The position numbers and the translations under genes are program-made. A model generated the notes under the pieces. That model saw only the letters and a program-made list of their open reading frames with translations, was not told the origin of the DNA and searched no databases. Source: Micrasema longulum (taxonomy: Eukaryota; Arthropoda; Insecta; Trichoptera; Brachycentridae). From it: DNA of 64,000 nucleotides. Below are positions 20,390 through 30,000 of the stretch, piece by piece. The DNA is taken from assembly GCA_022494885.1 (NCBI GenBank), contig JAGVSM010002671.1, forward strand, positions 1-64,000, written 5' to 3'. Position 1 is the stretch's first letter; each line of letters begins with the position of its first letter.

Positions 20390-20704
20390 GGGGTGTACCA
20401 ATTATCATTCAATACGTGTCCATCAAAATATATATATTGGGAGAACGTCACGTAGTTTTAATATTGGTATTAAGAACACATGAGATGTATAAGCAATAAT
20501 AATTTTTCAGAGTTTGCCAATCATCTCATAAATTCAAATTACAATTTAAAAAGGAAAAAAGAGTTAATATTTTACATTAAAATAATAAAGAAGGATTTAA
20601 ACTTAACAACATGGAGGTATTTTACATTTAAAACAGCATTAAATGATAATATTCTCCTCAAAAATATACATTTTTTTTTCAATAAAGCACACTTTTTTAT
20701 TTAA
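20390..20704 (+). mobile_element. PLE GIY-YIG endonuclease fragment
   Basis: The plus strand reads GVYQLSFNTCPSKYIY, then in a shifted frame IYIGRTSRSFNIGIK, then EHMRCISNNNFSEFANHLI. GVY and YIG with the R.KEH and FA.HL blocks are the GIY-YIG endonuclease order found at the C-terminus of Penelope-like polyproteins. Two frameshifts are required, and after NSNYNLK the frame no longer resembles the family. No reverse transcriptase part is nearby. Confidence 0.75.
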
Positions 20705-21060
20705 AAATTAACCAATGGTGTAACGTTCAACCTCTTAGCTACTACTTTTTCTAATCCCCACGACCACAAATTTTTATTTTATTTATTCATTTATTTACAC
20801 CTTTTATCAACATACAATTTTACGACTTTGCCCAGCTAACAAGGGTATATACCCCGTTCCAAGCTAGGCAATTACATTCTAATATATGATAATAGTTAAC
20901 AAATTAAAAGAGAGCACAGACAAATAAAATAAAAACTTATTCGTTTACACATTTTGATACATATACATACACACATACACATATATACATATATATATAC
21001 ACACACACATACATACACACATGTGCATACACATACATACAATCATAAAAACATTCTACA
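20705..21060 (-). mobile_element. Probable LINE 3' end and a CA/TA microsatellite
   Basis: On the minus strand 21060-20770 ends in AAAAGGTGTAAATAAATGAA and a run of AATAAA units, like a LINE terminus. GCCCAGCTAACAAGGGTATA lies inside it. At 20955-21050 there is an imperfect CATA/CA repeat. Confidence 0.4.
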
Positions 21061-21224
21061 ACATATCTCGGTTTAAACCACGCGTGAAGAAACATTTCCT
21101 TTCTCTTCTTTTATCTTTTCTCCTTTCCTCTTTATTCGTTTTTTCAAATGATTAATAGTATTTATTTTAGGCAATTTATACTCAAATACAGTTTTTACCA
21201 TAAATAAATTATTATTTATGTTCA

Positions 21225-21430
21225 AAGCATTAACTTTGTGGCCAAACACTTTCAACAATATTAGTAAATATGAGTATATAACCACTAACCGACTTTTTAT
21301 GTCTACCGGTTTAGAGACGTACCCGTTTCTTCATCAGGACACTCACAACTCACTCAACGACACTTGGCGTAGTGAGTATCCTAACAAAGGAGTGGGTATG
21401 TCTCGAAACAGGTAGACATAAAAATTCGGT
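21225..21430. mobile_element. PLE terminus, inverted pair
   Basis: ATAACCACTAACCGACTTTT with ATGTCTACCGGTTTAGAGAC (21278-21318) is mirrored by GTCTCGAAACAGGTAGACAT and a GTAAGAGGTTAT block (21400-21437). The minus strand carries CTGATGA (21337-21331), stem I as GTGTC/GACAT and a GAAA-to-TAAA change in the core. The two arms enclose only about 60 bases. Confidence 0.7.
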
Positions 21431-21439
21431 AAGAGGTTA

Positions 21440-21790
21440 TACGCTTCAAATTTAACGACAATTCTAATTCTGATTTAAGCTGTGAGCTACTCGATAAACT
21501 TGAACGACTTCAGAATAAATGCGTTAGGTATATTTTTTGTCTTAGGAAATATGACCACATTTCTGATAATCGTAGGCAACTGAAATGGCTTAAAATTAGA
21601 GAGCGGAGAGACTATCATTCCTTTTCACTTCTGTTCACTCTACTTCATTGTGATACATTAAAAAATATACCATAATATAATATGTATGATTTTTATTTAG
21701 AAACTTCGCTGGTCCGACTTATCTTTATAATGTAATCTTATCGTCGTTGATTGCATGTTTCTGTAAAATTAAATAAAACTTATATTTACT
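21440..21790 (+). mobile_element. LINE fragment J5 with a J1-like 3' end
   Basis: Open on the plus strand: LDKLERLQNKCVRYIFCLRK and QLKWLKIRERRDYHSFSLLF, a Jockey-type C-terminal tail, ending at TLKNIP and a stop near 21675. It is followed by TATGTATGATTTTTATTTAG, AAACTTCGCTGGTC and GTTTCTGTAAAATTAAATAA as in J1 termini. It abuts the PLE pair directly. Confidence 0.75.
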
Positions 21791-22535
21791 AATATTAATT
21801 ATATAAATAAAACTTTTATTATTTTGGTTGGTTGGAATAAATTGCCATTTGGAAATAAGCTCAAAAATGTACTATTGAGATTACATAATATTACAAAATT
21901 TGAACAAACAAAAAGTTGAAAAATAATATTAAAAAATACGTTTTTATATTTGAAATTCATGTATTTGTCAAGTAAAAATTGCAATATGTAATTTTGAATT
22001 ACTTCCATAAATTCGATAAGAAAGCGCTCTATAGTACTTAAATTATATGCAGCTACATATAAATTAGAAGAAAATGAATTTAATGGCTTTCGTTTCATTC
22101 TTATCAATTATTTTCGAACGGGGTAGTAATTTTAAAATATTATAATATCTATGCTTAAATGCCAATCAACTTACCTTGAGTACTCCATTACATATACAAT
22201 ATATTTTTTTATACTTTACAGTGGATCGCGGTAGTAAATTAAGTTGGTTAGAAAAAAAAAGTTTAAAAAAAATATATATTCTCGAATTTCATTCAATTGG
22301 TAAGTTAGTGGTTTTTTAAAATATTTTTATTACTAATCAGAATTTAAAAAGTATTATCAGCGCTATGATTTTTTAAAGTCTTGTATTTATGAAATTACTG
22401 CGCGTGGGACGTCGCAAGTTCTCTTCCGCTTCTTCTCGGTCGGTTCTTCCGATTGGTCAGTTAAATTACCGTAAACCGGAAATCTTCCACAACCCTCTAA
22501 TCATTGGTTGATTCATATTGACGCCGTTCAAGGTA
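21791..22535. other. Unassigned sequence
   Basis: A 102-codon minus frame (21799-22107) is AT-rich and unrecognised. A GC-richer patch at 22390-22500 has CTTCTCGGTCGGTTCTTCCG and no assignment. Confidence 0.35.
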
Positions 22536-22690
22536 CAGTAGAACTTTAACTATCCGCACTCCGACTATCCGAATCGTTTTCAGAATTTCAGAAAAAAAAA
22601 TAAGACGGAAACGTACTGCTATTCACAAAATAACGACTTGGCTGACCGAAAACGGATGATGACAGTCAAACGTTTTTTTAATTTTTTTTT
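22536..22690. mobile_element. pogo/Tigger-like left terminus
   Basis: TA followed by CAGTAGAACTTTAACTATCC and then CGACTATCCGAATCG is the pattern of pogo-type terminal repeats. A related GATTATCCGAATAG lies at 23372 beyond the family B insert, but a true right terminus was not found. The element is probably broken. Confidence 0.5.
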
Positions 22691-23140
22691 TACTGATAAT
22701 ATTTCATTGATTCGAAACTTTCAAAATTTTCCTTGTTTAAGAAACATGCACTATCCTGGATTCAAACTAAAGATATAAACTCTTTTTTTCTATGATATAT
22801 TGTGTATAATAAGGAATATTTTTATATTTTTAAAAATATTTTTTTATTTCCTTTTTGAATTAGAACAATAAAAAAACCATGTAATCTTTTACAGAATATT
22901 TTATTTCCTCTTTCTTATGTTACACAAAAATATTATAACTGTCCATTATTTATTATAGCAGCAAAAAACATTTTCTTGTATACCCACAAACATGCCTTTG
23001 TGGGATTTTTTTGTTTACTATTTTTACTGTTAATATGTATTTCATTGCTATGTAATTTTATGCTTTATTTTTTGAATACTTTGTTTTACCTCTAATGTAT
23101 ATTGTAAAAAAACAAAAAAATCAAATAAATTTAAAAAAAA
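22690..23140 (+). mobile_element. Family B LINE 3' UTR
   Basis: Plus-strand order as in the other copies: CACTATCCTGGATTCAAACT, CTCTTTTTTTCTATGATAT, GTATACCCACAAACATGCC, TTTGTGGGATTTTTTTG, ATGTATTTCATTGCTATGTA and the end CCTCTAATGTATATTGTAAA. It is inverted relative to 18598-19228. Confidence 0.75.
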
Positions 23141-23329
23141 CAAAACAGCTTATTTTGACCGAGATGTTCAGCAAGCGATGACTTTCATTTACAGAACAGT
23201 AAGTACATACTGTACTTAAGTACAGGACTTGTAACTACGCTTAACATTAAAAAGTTTTGCCTTTTAATTTAATGAATTAAAAGCTCATTTTTCATTCTCA
23301 ATCATTCATTTTCATTTTTAACATACATA

Positions 23330-23700
23330 CAGTGATGAAAAAAAATAGATCATTTTTTCGGAAAAAATACGATTATCCGAATAGAGTCCGGTCCCAATTG
23401 ATTCAGATTGTGGCGGGCAACATCAACAGCCGTGAGGTTGGCCGGTCCGAACTCCGCTTTGGCCGGCAACGCGCAGTCCGCTGCAATGTCAGCCCGGACG
23501 AGGCTACTAAACACCGTACATCGAAAGTACTAGAGACATTTATCTTGCCAGTTCGTGTTGCCTGGCCAGCAGCTCTCCGCCAGTGCTCGCTATTGTAAAT
23601 TCATTCTGTATGAAATAATAGGATATAACCCGTGTGTAACTACTCAATAAATAACTTCAATTGTAATCCATCTTTCTTATTTGACCTCAAATCAACTCAC
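23330..23700 (+). other. GC-rich block with polyadenylation signal, possible LTR part
   Basis: 23400-23600 is GC-rich (GGCGGGCAACATCAACAGCC, CCTGGCCAGCAGCTCTCC) and is followed by ACTCAATAAATAACTTCAAT. This resembles the R/U5 part of an LTR. An 88-codon frame (23332-23598) is not recognised. No second LTR or internal region was found. Confidence 0.3.
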
Positions 23701-24060
23701 GAGCATCCGTCCTATTGAAGTTTTTCTGTAGGTCGTTTTTATTAAAATATTGTTTATTCTTTTTTCGTGCATTTTCAGTAATCTTTGCCTACAATTTAAT
23801 GGTATAATTTTTACCACGCGTAAGAAAACATTTAAAGTTAAAAAAAAAAACAAAAAACAGCTAAAGTTTTTCATTGATCAATGTTTGATGTTATTATGAT
23901 GTTAATGTTATTTATTTATTTTAATCTTGAATACATGTATGTGCTAGGTGGGTGTAAATAATAATATATAACTTTCCTCTCAAAATAGTATTTTAATTCC
24001 CAAAAAATATCGAGGTTGTGCTTGTAGTGACTACTGTAGAGTTCTCTCTGATGATGGGGC
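23701..24060. other. AT-rich unassigned sequence
   Basis: Nothing supported. A short CTCTGATGATGGGGC at 24045 recalls PLE cores but lacks the rest of the motif. Confidence 0.3.
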
Positions 24061-24780
24061 TTGCTTACACTTATATTAATGATACTATATAAATCAGACA
24101 ACAATACAAGTAAGATTCACATAGAAATCTTGGTTTTGTACTTCGCACATGTCAGGTATTTAAAGATATCGCGTGTATTAAAATGGTCTACTTTGCTTAT
24201 GTTAGCAGTTTGCCCGAGTATGCCTCTTCTGTTTGGTCTCCACAATATGTCACACATAAAGAAAGGTTCGAGGAAATTCAATGGACATTTCTGAGACATC
24301 TAAACTGGAGATGCAAGAATACAGATCTCAATTATATGTCTTCCTGCAAAAAGCACCACTTGCTTACTTTAGAAGATACTTAGTGGACGCCTTGATAGTC
24401 CGGCTCTTATGTCGGAGTTATCATTAAATGTCCGTGGCTACCGCACCCGTCACACGTTGAGCTCTCTATTTCATGTGCCAGTAAGTCATACGAACTATGC
24501 CCAGAACTCTCCACTTATACGTTTTGCTCGTGAATATAATTTGAACTTTCCTCTTATTGATCCATTTGATTGTAAAAAAAAAAAATATTTAAAATGCGCG
24601 TCTTAAAAAATACTTTTTTGTCTTATACTTAGTATGTATTGTACGTGTATTTAATGTATTTCTGTTGATATCTGTCATTGGTTTTATTCTCTGTATATTT
24701 TATTTTTTATATTTTTGTTACATGTATTACTGTTGATATCCCCAATAATTTATTTTTATTTTTTTTTAAATATATAATAA
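24061..24780 (+). mobile_element. LINE J3, C-terminal tail and 3' UTR
   Basis: Plus strand: PEYASSVWSPQYVTHKERFE and HHLLTLEDT to 24383, then after a frameshift RGYRTRHTLSSLFHVPVSHT and NYAQNSPLIRFAREYNLNFP up to 24606. The UTR has TATTGTACGTGTATTTAATG, GATATCTGTCATTGGTTTTA and a terminal GATATCCCCAATAA. A 3' UTR-only copy lies at 57855. Confidence 0.8.
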
Positions 24781-25404
24781 TGTACAGTCTGGGCATGATT
24801 CACTGTTAGACCATGCTTACTATGCATGTTTTGACATGAAACTGAAGTTGTGATAATAAGAGTTTATATAAGGTTAGGAATGTACACAGTGATTATGACA
24901 ACAATTATATTGTGCAGTAAATATGCAAGAATACACAGAGATAACGTAACGCAATACAAGAAAGATAACGTAACAAACATTTTTAATAAATCAAAAAACT
25001 AATTGGCACACTGACGTATAGCAAATAGACCATTTATTGCTTTACTAACCGCAACTCACATTTAGCGAATATTGCATTTCGCTTAAAAATTTTACTGAAC
25101 GAGTCGTATATTTTCAAAACCCGCTATCTCCTTATATTTTATTAGTTCATACTTTTAGTAACTCATTGCCACAGCCATCGATGGATCGCCACACACGTCT
25201 ATTCTGACATGCATTCCTAGCTTCTTCCACATGAAATTTTGTCATAAGTGCCTTCAGTTGTGTCTGCTTTTGTATATATCTTCACTTCACTTCAACTTCA
25301 CTGGTCCATTAGAGTTAAGTCTAACTTTGCATGCTATAAAACTAGTCGTTTATATAATTGGTACACATATTATTGATATTTTTATGTATTTCATTGCTTT
25401 ATAT
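24781..25404. other. Unassigned sequence
   Basis: Contains a repeated AGATAACGTAACRMAA motif (24939-24975). No gene recognised. Confidence 0.35.
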
Positions 25405-25610
25405 TTGTATATAGTTTATATTTGAAGCACTAACTTTGTGGTCATTTATTATAATAAAATAAATAAAACAACTTTGTTTTTAACCACTAATTTTTATTTT
25501 TCACCTACCGGTTACAAAGAAGCTTGTTTGCTTTGAAACCGGTCGGTGAAAAATAAAAATTGGTGGTTAAAAACAAAGTTGTTTTATTTATTTAATTTAT
25601 GCTTAATATT
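25405..25610. mobile_element. PLE terminus, near-perfect palindrome
   Basis: ACAACTTTGTTTTTAACCAC through CACCTACCGGTTACAAAG (25466-25522) faces AAACCGGTCGGTGAAAAATA through AAACAAAGTTGTTTTATT (25538-25592), with only about 15 bases between arms. The arms are the same PLE end as at 9205 and 59015. The spacing leaves no room for the full ribozyme core on either strand. Confidence 0.75.
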
Positions 25611-26030
25611 TGTTTTATTATATATTATACTATATTATGAATGTTTAAGTAGCTTGTATTCTTGGCGCATATATATACTTTATATATGTATAATAATGGT
25701 TTTTAATTTCTTACATTTGATTAGCTAGGCATTTATAATTAAGTAGTTTTCGTTTATCTTTTTTATGTTGTTGTTTTTTTACTTATGCTCTAAAGATTGA
25801 AAATCTCCATCTTAGAACAGGCTGTGCCATGTTAGATGGAGACTATCATAAACAGAGAACACTCCGTTTTCATTTTACATTAATTGATTTTGTATAGATT
25901 CCTTGTTATTAAGTATGTATATTATTTTTTTGCAATAAATTTATAAATAAAAAATAATAATAATAGTTAAAATATGTTATTGTACTGTATTTTTTCTGAT
26001 TAAAATAAAAGAAAATAATTTTAAAATAAT
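25611..26030 (+). other. Probable LINE 3' UTR remnant, otherwise unassigned
   Basis: GAAAATCTCCATCTTAGAAC, GCTGTGCCATGTTAGATGG and a final TTTGCAATAAATTTATAAAT with AATAA repeats look like a LINE 3' end, but no partner copy exists in the window. Confidence 0.35.
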
Positions 26031-26080
26031 GTCAATAATGCCTCGACACGGGTTATGCCAATAAGGTGTTCATATGTTTA
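26031..26080 (+). mobile_element. LINE family D 3' terminus
   Basis: AATGCCTCGACACGGGTTAT and GCCAATAAGGTGTTCAT followed by an A-rich tail. It parallels 45827-45880 and lies only 165 bases upstream of the receptor start codon, so it may bound the receptor's promoter region. Confidence 0.6.
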
Positions 26081-26243
26081 TAAAAGAAAAAATTAAATGG
26101 TAAAGTTAAAAAAAATAACACAATTAAGTTGATTTCGCCGCCACTGATTCAAATAAACTATAAATCATTGACACATTTCATATTTAGCTTCACTCTGTTT
26201 ATGAGCCGCACCATTGCAGTACACAAATTCGTTTAAAGTTAAA

Positions 26244-27079
26244 ATGTTTGGAGCTCGATATAAAACAAAGAAAAAAGAGGACAACGTTACCGATTTTTCA
26301 AAACCAAAACCCCTATGCGAGTACTACGTTCACGTCTCTCTGTCCGCTTTGCTTTGTGGAGTATTCCACGTGAAAAACGAAAAATGGCAACCATTGTATA
26401 GCTACGTACCAAAATTTATTGTGTTTTACTTTCTCACGTGTTACGGGATTTTCCCATACGCTATTTACGTTGAATTCTCAAAAAATGCCCTCGTTGACGC
26501 AATGAAACAAATCGCCGTATTCACTCTTGTAATTTTAAGCACCAGCAAAATGTGTCTGTGGATTGTTCACAAAGACGCCATAAGGGGTTTGGAAAAAAAA
26601 ATTGAAAAAGATTATGAAGAAGCCGCATTCCTAGAAATAGAGTTCCAGAATATATTAAAGGAAAGCATAGTAAACAACCAGTTCATCGAAAAGTTGTGGA
26701 TCGTTCTTAGTTGTTCAGTGCCCGTGTTCGTAATGTCCAAGCCCTTTATAGAAATGCTTATCTGTGCTGTTACTAAGAACATTTTTCAAAGACAGTTGCT
26801 TTTTCATTCCTATATTCCGATTTACGATCACTTGAAACTCGTTTCCCCCTTCTACGAATTTCTGTTCGTGTATACAATTTTCCAAACTGTGTTTATGGCT
26901 ATTATTTTTACGTCGTTTGATCCTACTTTTAAATTTTTTATCGTCCATTGCTGTGCTAATTTAGAAATCGTCAAACAATTGTTGGGAAAACTGTTTGAAG
27001 ACTGTGAGAATTCGTATAGTTCATATCAAGTTGAACAAAAAATTAAACGAACAGTCGTTTTGCATCAAAAAACCATAAG
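26244..27079 (+). CDS. Odorant receptor exon 1
   Basis: 836 nt, residues 1-278 plus two bases of codon 279. Covers the N-terminus and the first four membrane helices. The donor is AAG/GTTTGT. Reading through the donor gives a look-alike tail (FVKNILSLSKC then stop), but splicing restores the conserved FVDEM. A family A repeat begins about 5 bases into the intron. Confidence 0.92.
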
Positions 27080-30000
27080 GTTTGTTAAAAATATTTTAAG
27101 TTTGTCCAAATGTTAAAGGTTATATAAGTATTAGACAAATTCAAAATATTATTGTTAAATCCACCTGCTCCATGAAAAAGTATAGAAATTGAAAAAAAAT
27201 AAGAAAAATCCAGGCGTTGCGTAGTATGTAGGAGAAATAATAAATTAGATGAACAAATATTTTTTTCAGCTCTTTGACTTCGCGAACATCGAGAGATGAA
27301 AGAACTGAAATAATATAGATGTTCAAATATGGGCAGAATGGTGAATGTTACACAGTGTGTAAAATGGCCTCTTAAACCAGCCAATGACAGGTCATAAGCC
27401 CTGTAGATGCATTCACTTTTATATTACCTTCTTTAAAATGTTATTCATATCTGTTGTAATATGTTAATAATGTTTGTTATTGATTCCATTTTATGCTGGT
27501 AAATTCATTTTGGAAAAATCTGTATTCTTCGGGCATCTATGTATTTGTTAATACTGGTACTAACTGTGTAATTATGTGGTTCTGCAATATTTTGGAAAAA
27601 AAAATCGGCGTATTTAAAAACATATAATAAAATATCGTGATCGGTATGGGTATGAGTGAGATTATTATCAATAAAAATCAAGAAAGGAGTAACATCTTTT
27701 TGTAGAGATTCTTAAAATTGTTGGAGAGATTCTTCTGGTTCTGAGACAACTATTCTCAAGAGTCAGTGTTTTGTTGTTTCGTACCCTAGTAAGATGCCAT
27801 GATTCGCATCCATAGAGGAGAATAGGTGTTATGCAGGCGATAAACATGGTTTTTCAGGGCTAGACCGTGAAACTACAAAGGAACATTCCACATGGTAAGC
27901 TTTAAAAAATAATTAAAAAATAATCTATTATTTTTATCAAAAATATTTTTCACTTTATGGTGTTACATTTTACACTTATATGTTTATAAACTTGTATAAA
28001 CCACTTTAATTTAGAATTAAACCTCGACCGGTTTCACCAGATATTAGGCCAGTTTTTTATACTAATAATAATAATAATATACGTAAAATATTATTAAATT
28101 ATAAAGATAAGGATGATAAATTAAATCATTCGGGAATTTGTAAATTAAATTGTTTTAATTACCCAAATTTGTATATTGGAAAAACTTCACGTAAATTTAA
28201 AGTTAAAATTAAAGAACATAAAAGATGTCTCCGTAATAATAATATTTCAGAATTCGCAAATCATCTTATATCCTAAAACCATGATTTTAATCAAGAAACG
28301 GGTGTAGAAATTTTGCATGTCAATAAAAATGGTTTTTGTTTAGACAATTTATAACGATTATAAGTTAGTAAAGCCATTAACCAAAAACTTCAAATTATAA
28401 ATATCAATTAAATTTAACTTCGAGTCCTCTTTTAAAAATATGCCCGTTATGATTCATTTTACTTTTTTATCTCTCTTACTTTCATTTTTCTGTCTCTTTC
28501 ACACAATATTTTATAATATAAATAGCAACGTGAGTAATTATAAGTTAGTTTAATTCCTGACGATGAGGTAGTAACCTCGAAACCGGTCGAAGTATAACTC
28601 TAAACGAAAGTGGTTTATACAAATTTATAAACATATAAGTGTAATAAAATAATCATTTAATTTTTATATATTTTTTTTATGTGTATATATTTATATTTAT
28701 GATCTCTAAATGGAGTAAATCTTACATTTCTCAGACAAGCATCCCTTTCGCAAACCCATATCCCCTCCCCGACAAAAAAATGCAGTATAAACGTATTTGA
28801 CCAACGAAGCGATACTCACCAGACGCGGACAAGGGAAGCGGCTGGGTAGGAGAGTGGTAGAGATTTGTGGAGGGACTGCTTTTCCGAGAAATTAAGGATT
28901 ACTACATTTTGAGATAACATTATTTTTTTTTTTAATTACTTTTTGGAAAATTTTTATTAAGGTTTTTTCGAAGCTTATCATAAGGAATGTTCCTCTAAAG
29001 TTTCGCGGTCTGGCTCTAAAAAACATGTTTTGACAGCCTTCATACTGTTGAATGCGGTACCTGCTATTTCTATCAGCATTTTTGGCTCTTTTTGAAAACT
29101 GCTATTTTCCGTATATATATCACGTTTACAATAATTATGAAGTTCAATCAAATATGTTTATGGAAGATAGAAATAAAATAAATCGTATTTACAGACTACT
29201 TCAATTTTTTTCTACTAAAAAACTATCTTCTGACTTTTTTGGTGTATGAAAGCGTCTACTTTTTTATAACGCTTTCATTGAAAAGGTGTGAGCATTACTT
29301 TCTTTTTGCCATTTTGTTAGGAACAATTTTGTATTTTTAAAATGAATTTTCAGGTGCCTTGACATTAAGTGGCTTAGCATTAAGTAAATGACTAGTGAGG
29401 TTACTCAAAATTACAATTTAAATGCCTCATACTATATTTCATAAATAAAAAATTGTTATCAAGTTTAGTACTTGATAATTTTTCGTTTTAATGTTTACAG
29501 CAGAAAGCGTGGTAAAAAAGAAAGGTTATTTTATTGGCACAGTAAATACGTAAAATGAATTATCTGATTAAATATTTTTCTAATAAAATCAAAAAATCTT
29601 TTTTTTTAACCGCTTATTTTTTTTTTTTTTTACCGACCAGTTTTTTAGCTATACAAGCTGTTTCATTTATTTTTTACATAAACGGCATAAAATGCTATTA
29701 ACCATTGCCAAGGTATACTTAACAAATGAATTTTATTATATCTTATTATATCAATATTGTGCTTCATATGGAACTAATAAATCATGTCCCCTTGTTTTAT
29801 AAGGATGGGAAGTGTAATTTGAAATGGATACGCTGAAAATAAGACAGAAGTGGACTGAAGGAAATATTGTTTATTTGTTTTTTTTCTTTTTTTTTCTTAT
29901 TTTGAATAGCTTTGTTAATTTATAAGATTTGTAAGTTGTCTAATTTTAATATTTTATTTTCAACATGAAAAACTTTTAATCCAGTGTCTTTACTGAAATT

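Larger units (their letters stand above)
27828..29050. mobile_element. DNA element with long imperfect terminal inverted repeats
   Basis: GGGCTAGACCGTGAAACT and AAAGGAACATTCCAC (27868-27900) are mirrored near 28974-29020 by GGAATGTTCCTCTAAAGTTT and CGCGGTCTGGCTCT; the similarity spans about 75 bases at roughly 80 percent. The interior contains a PLE, so the host element is older. The superfamily is not decided and no transposase is seen. Confidence 0.6.

Noticed and set aside
20955..21050. Z-DNA or regulatory CA tract
   Set aside because: Imperfect CATA/CA microsatellite next to a LINE tail; nothing further supports a function.
24040..24060. Additional hammerhead core at CTCTGATGATGG
   Set aside because: No stem II or GAAA at the right distance.
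27085..27384. 99-codon minus frame with a hydrophobic part
   Set aside because: It is entirely family A repeat and part of receptor exon 1 antisense.
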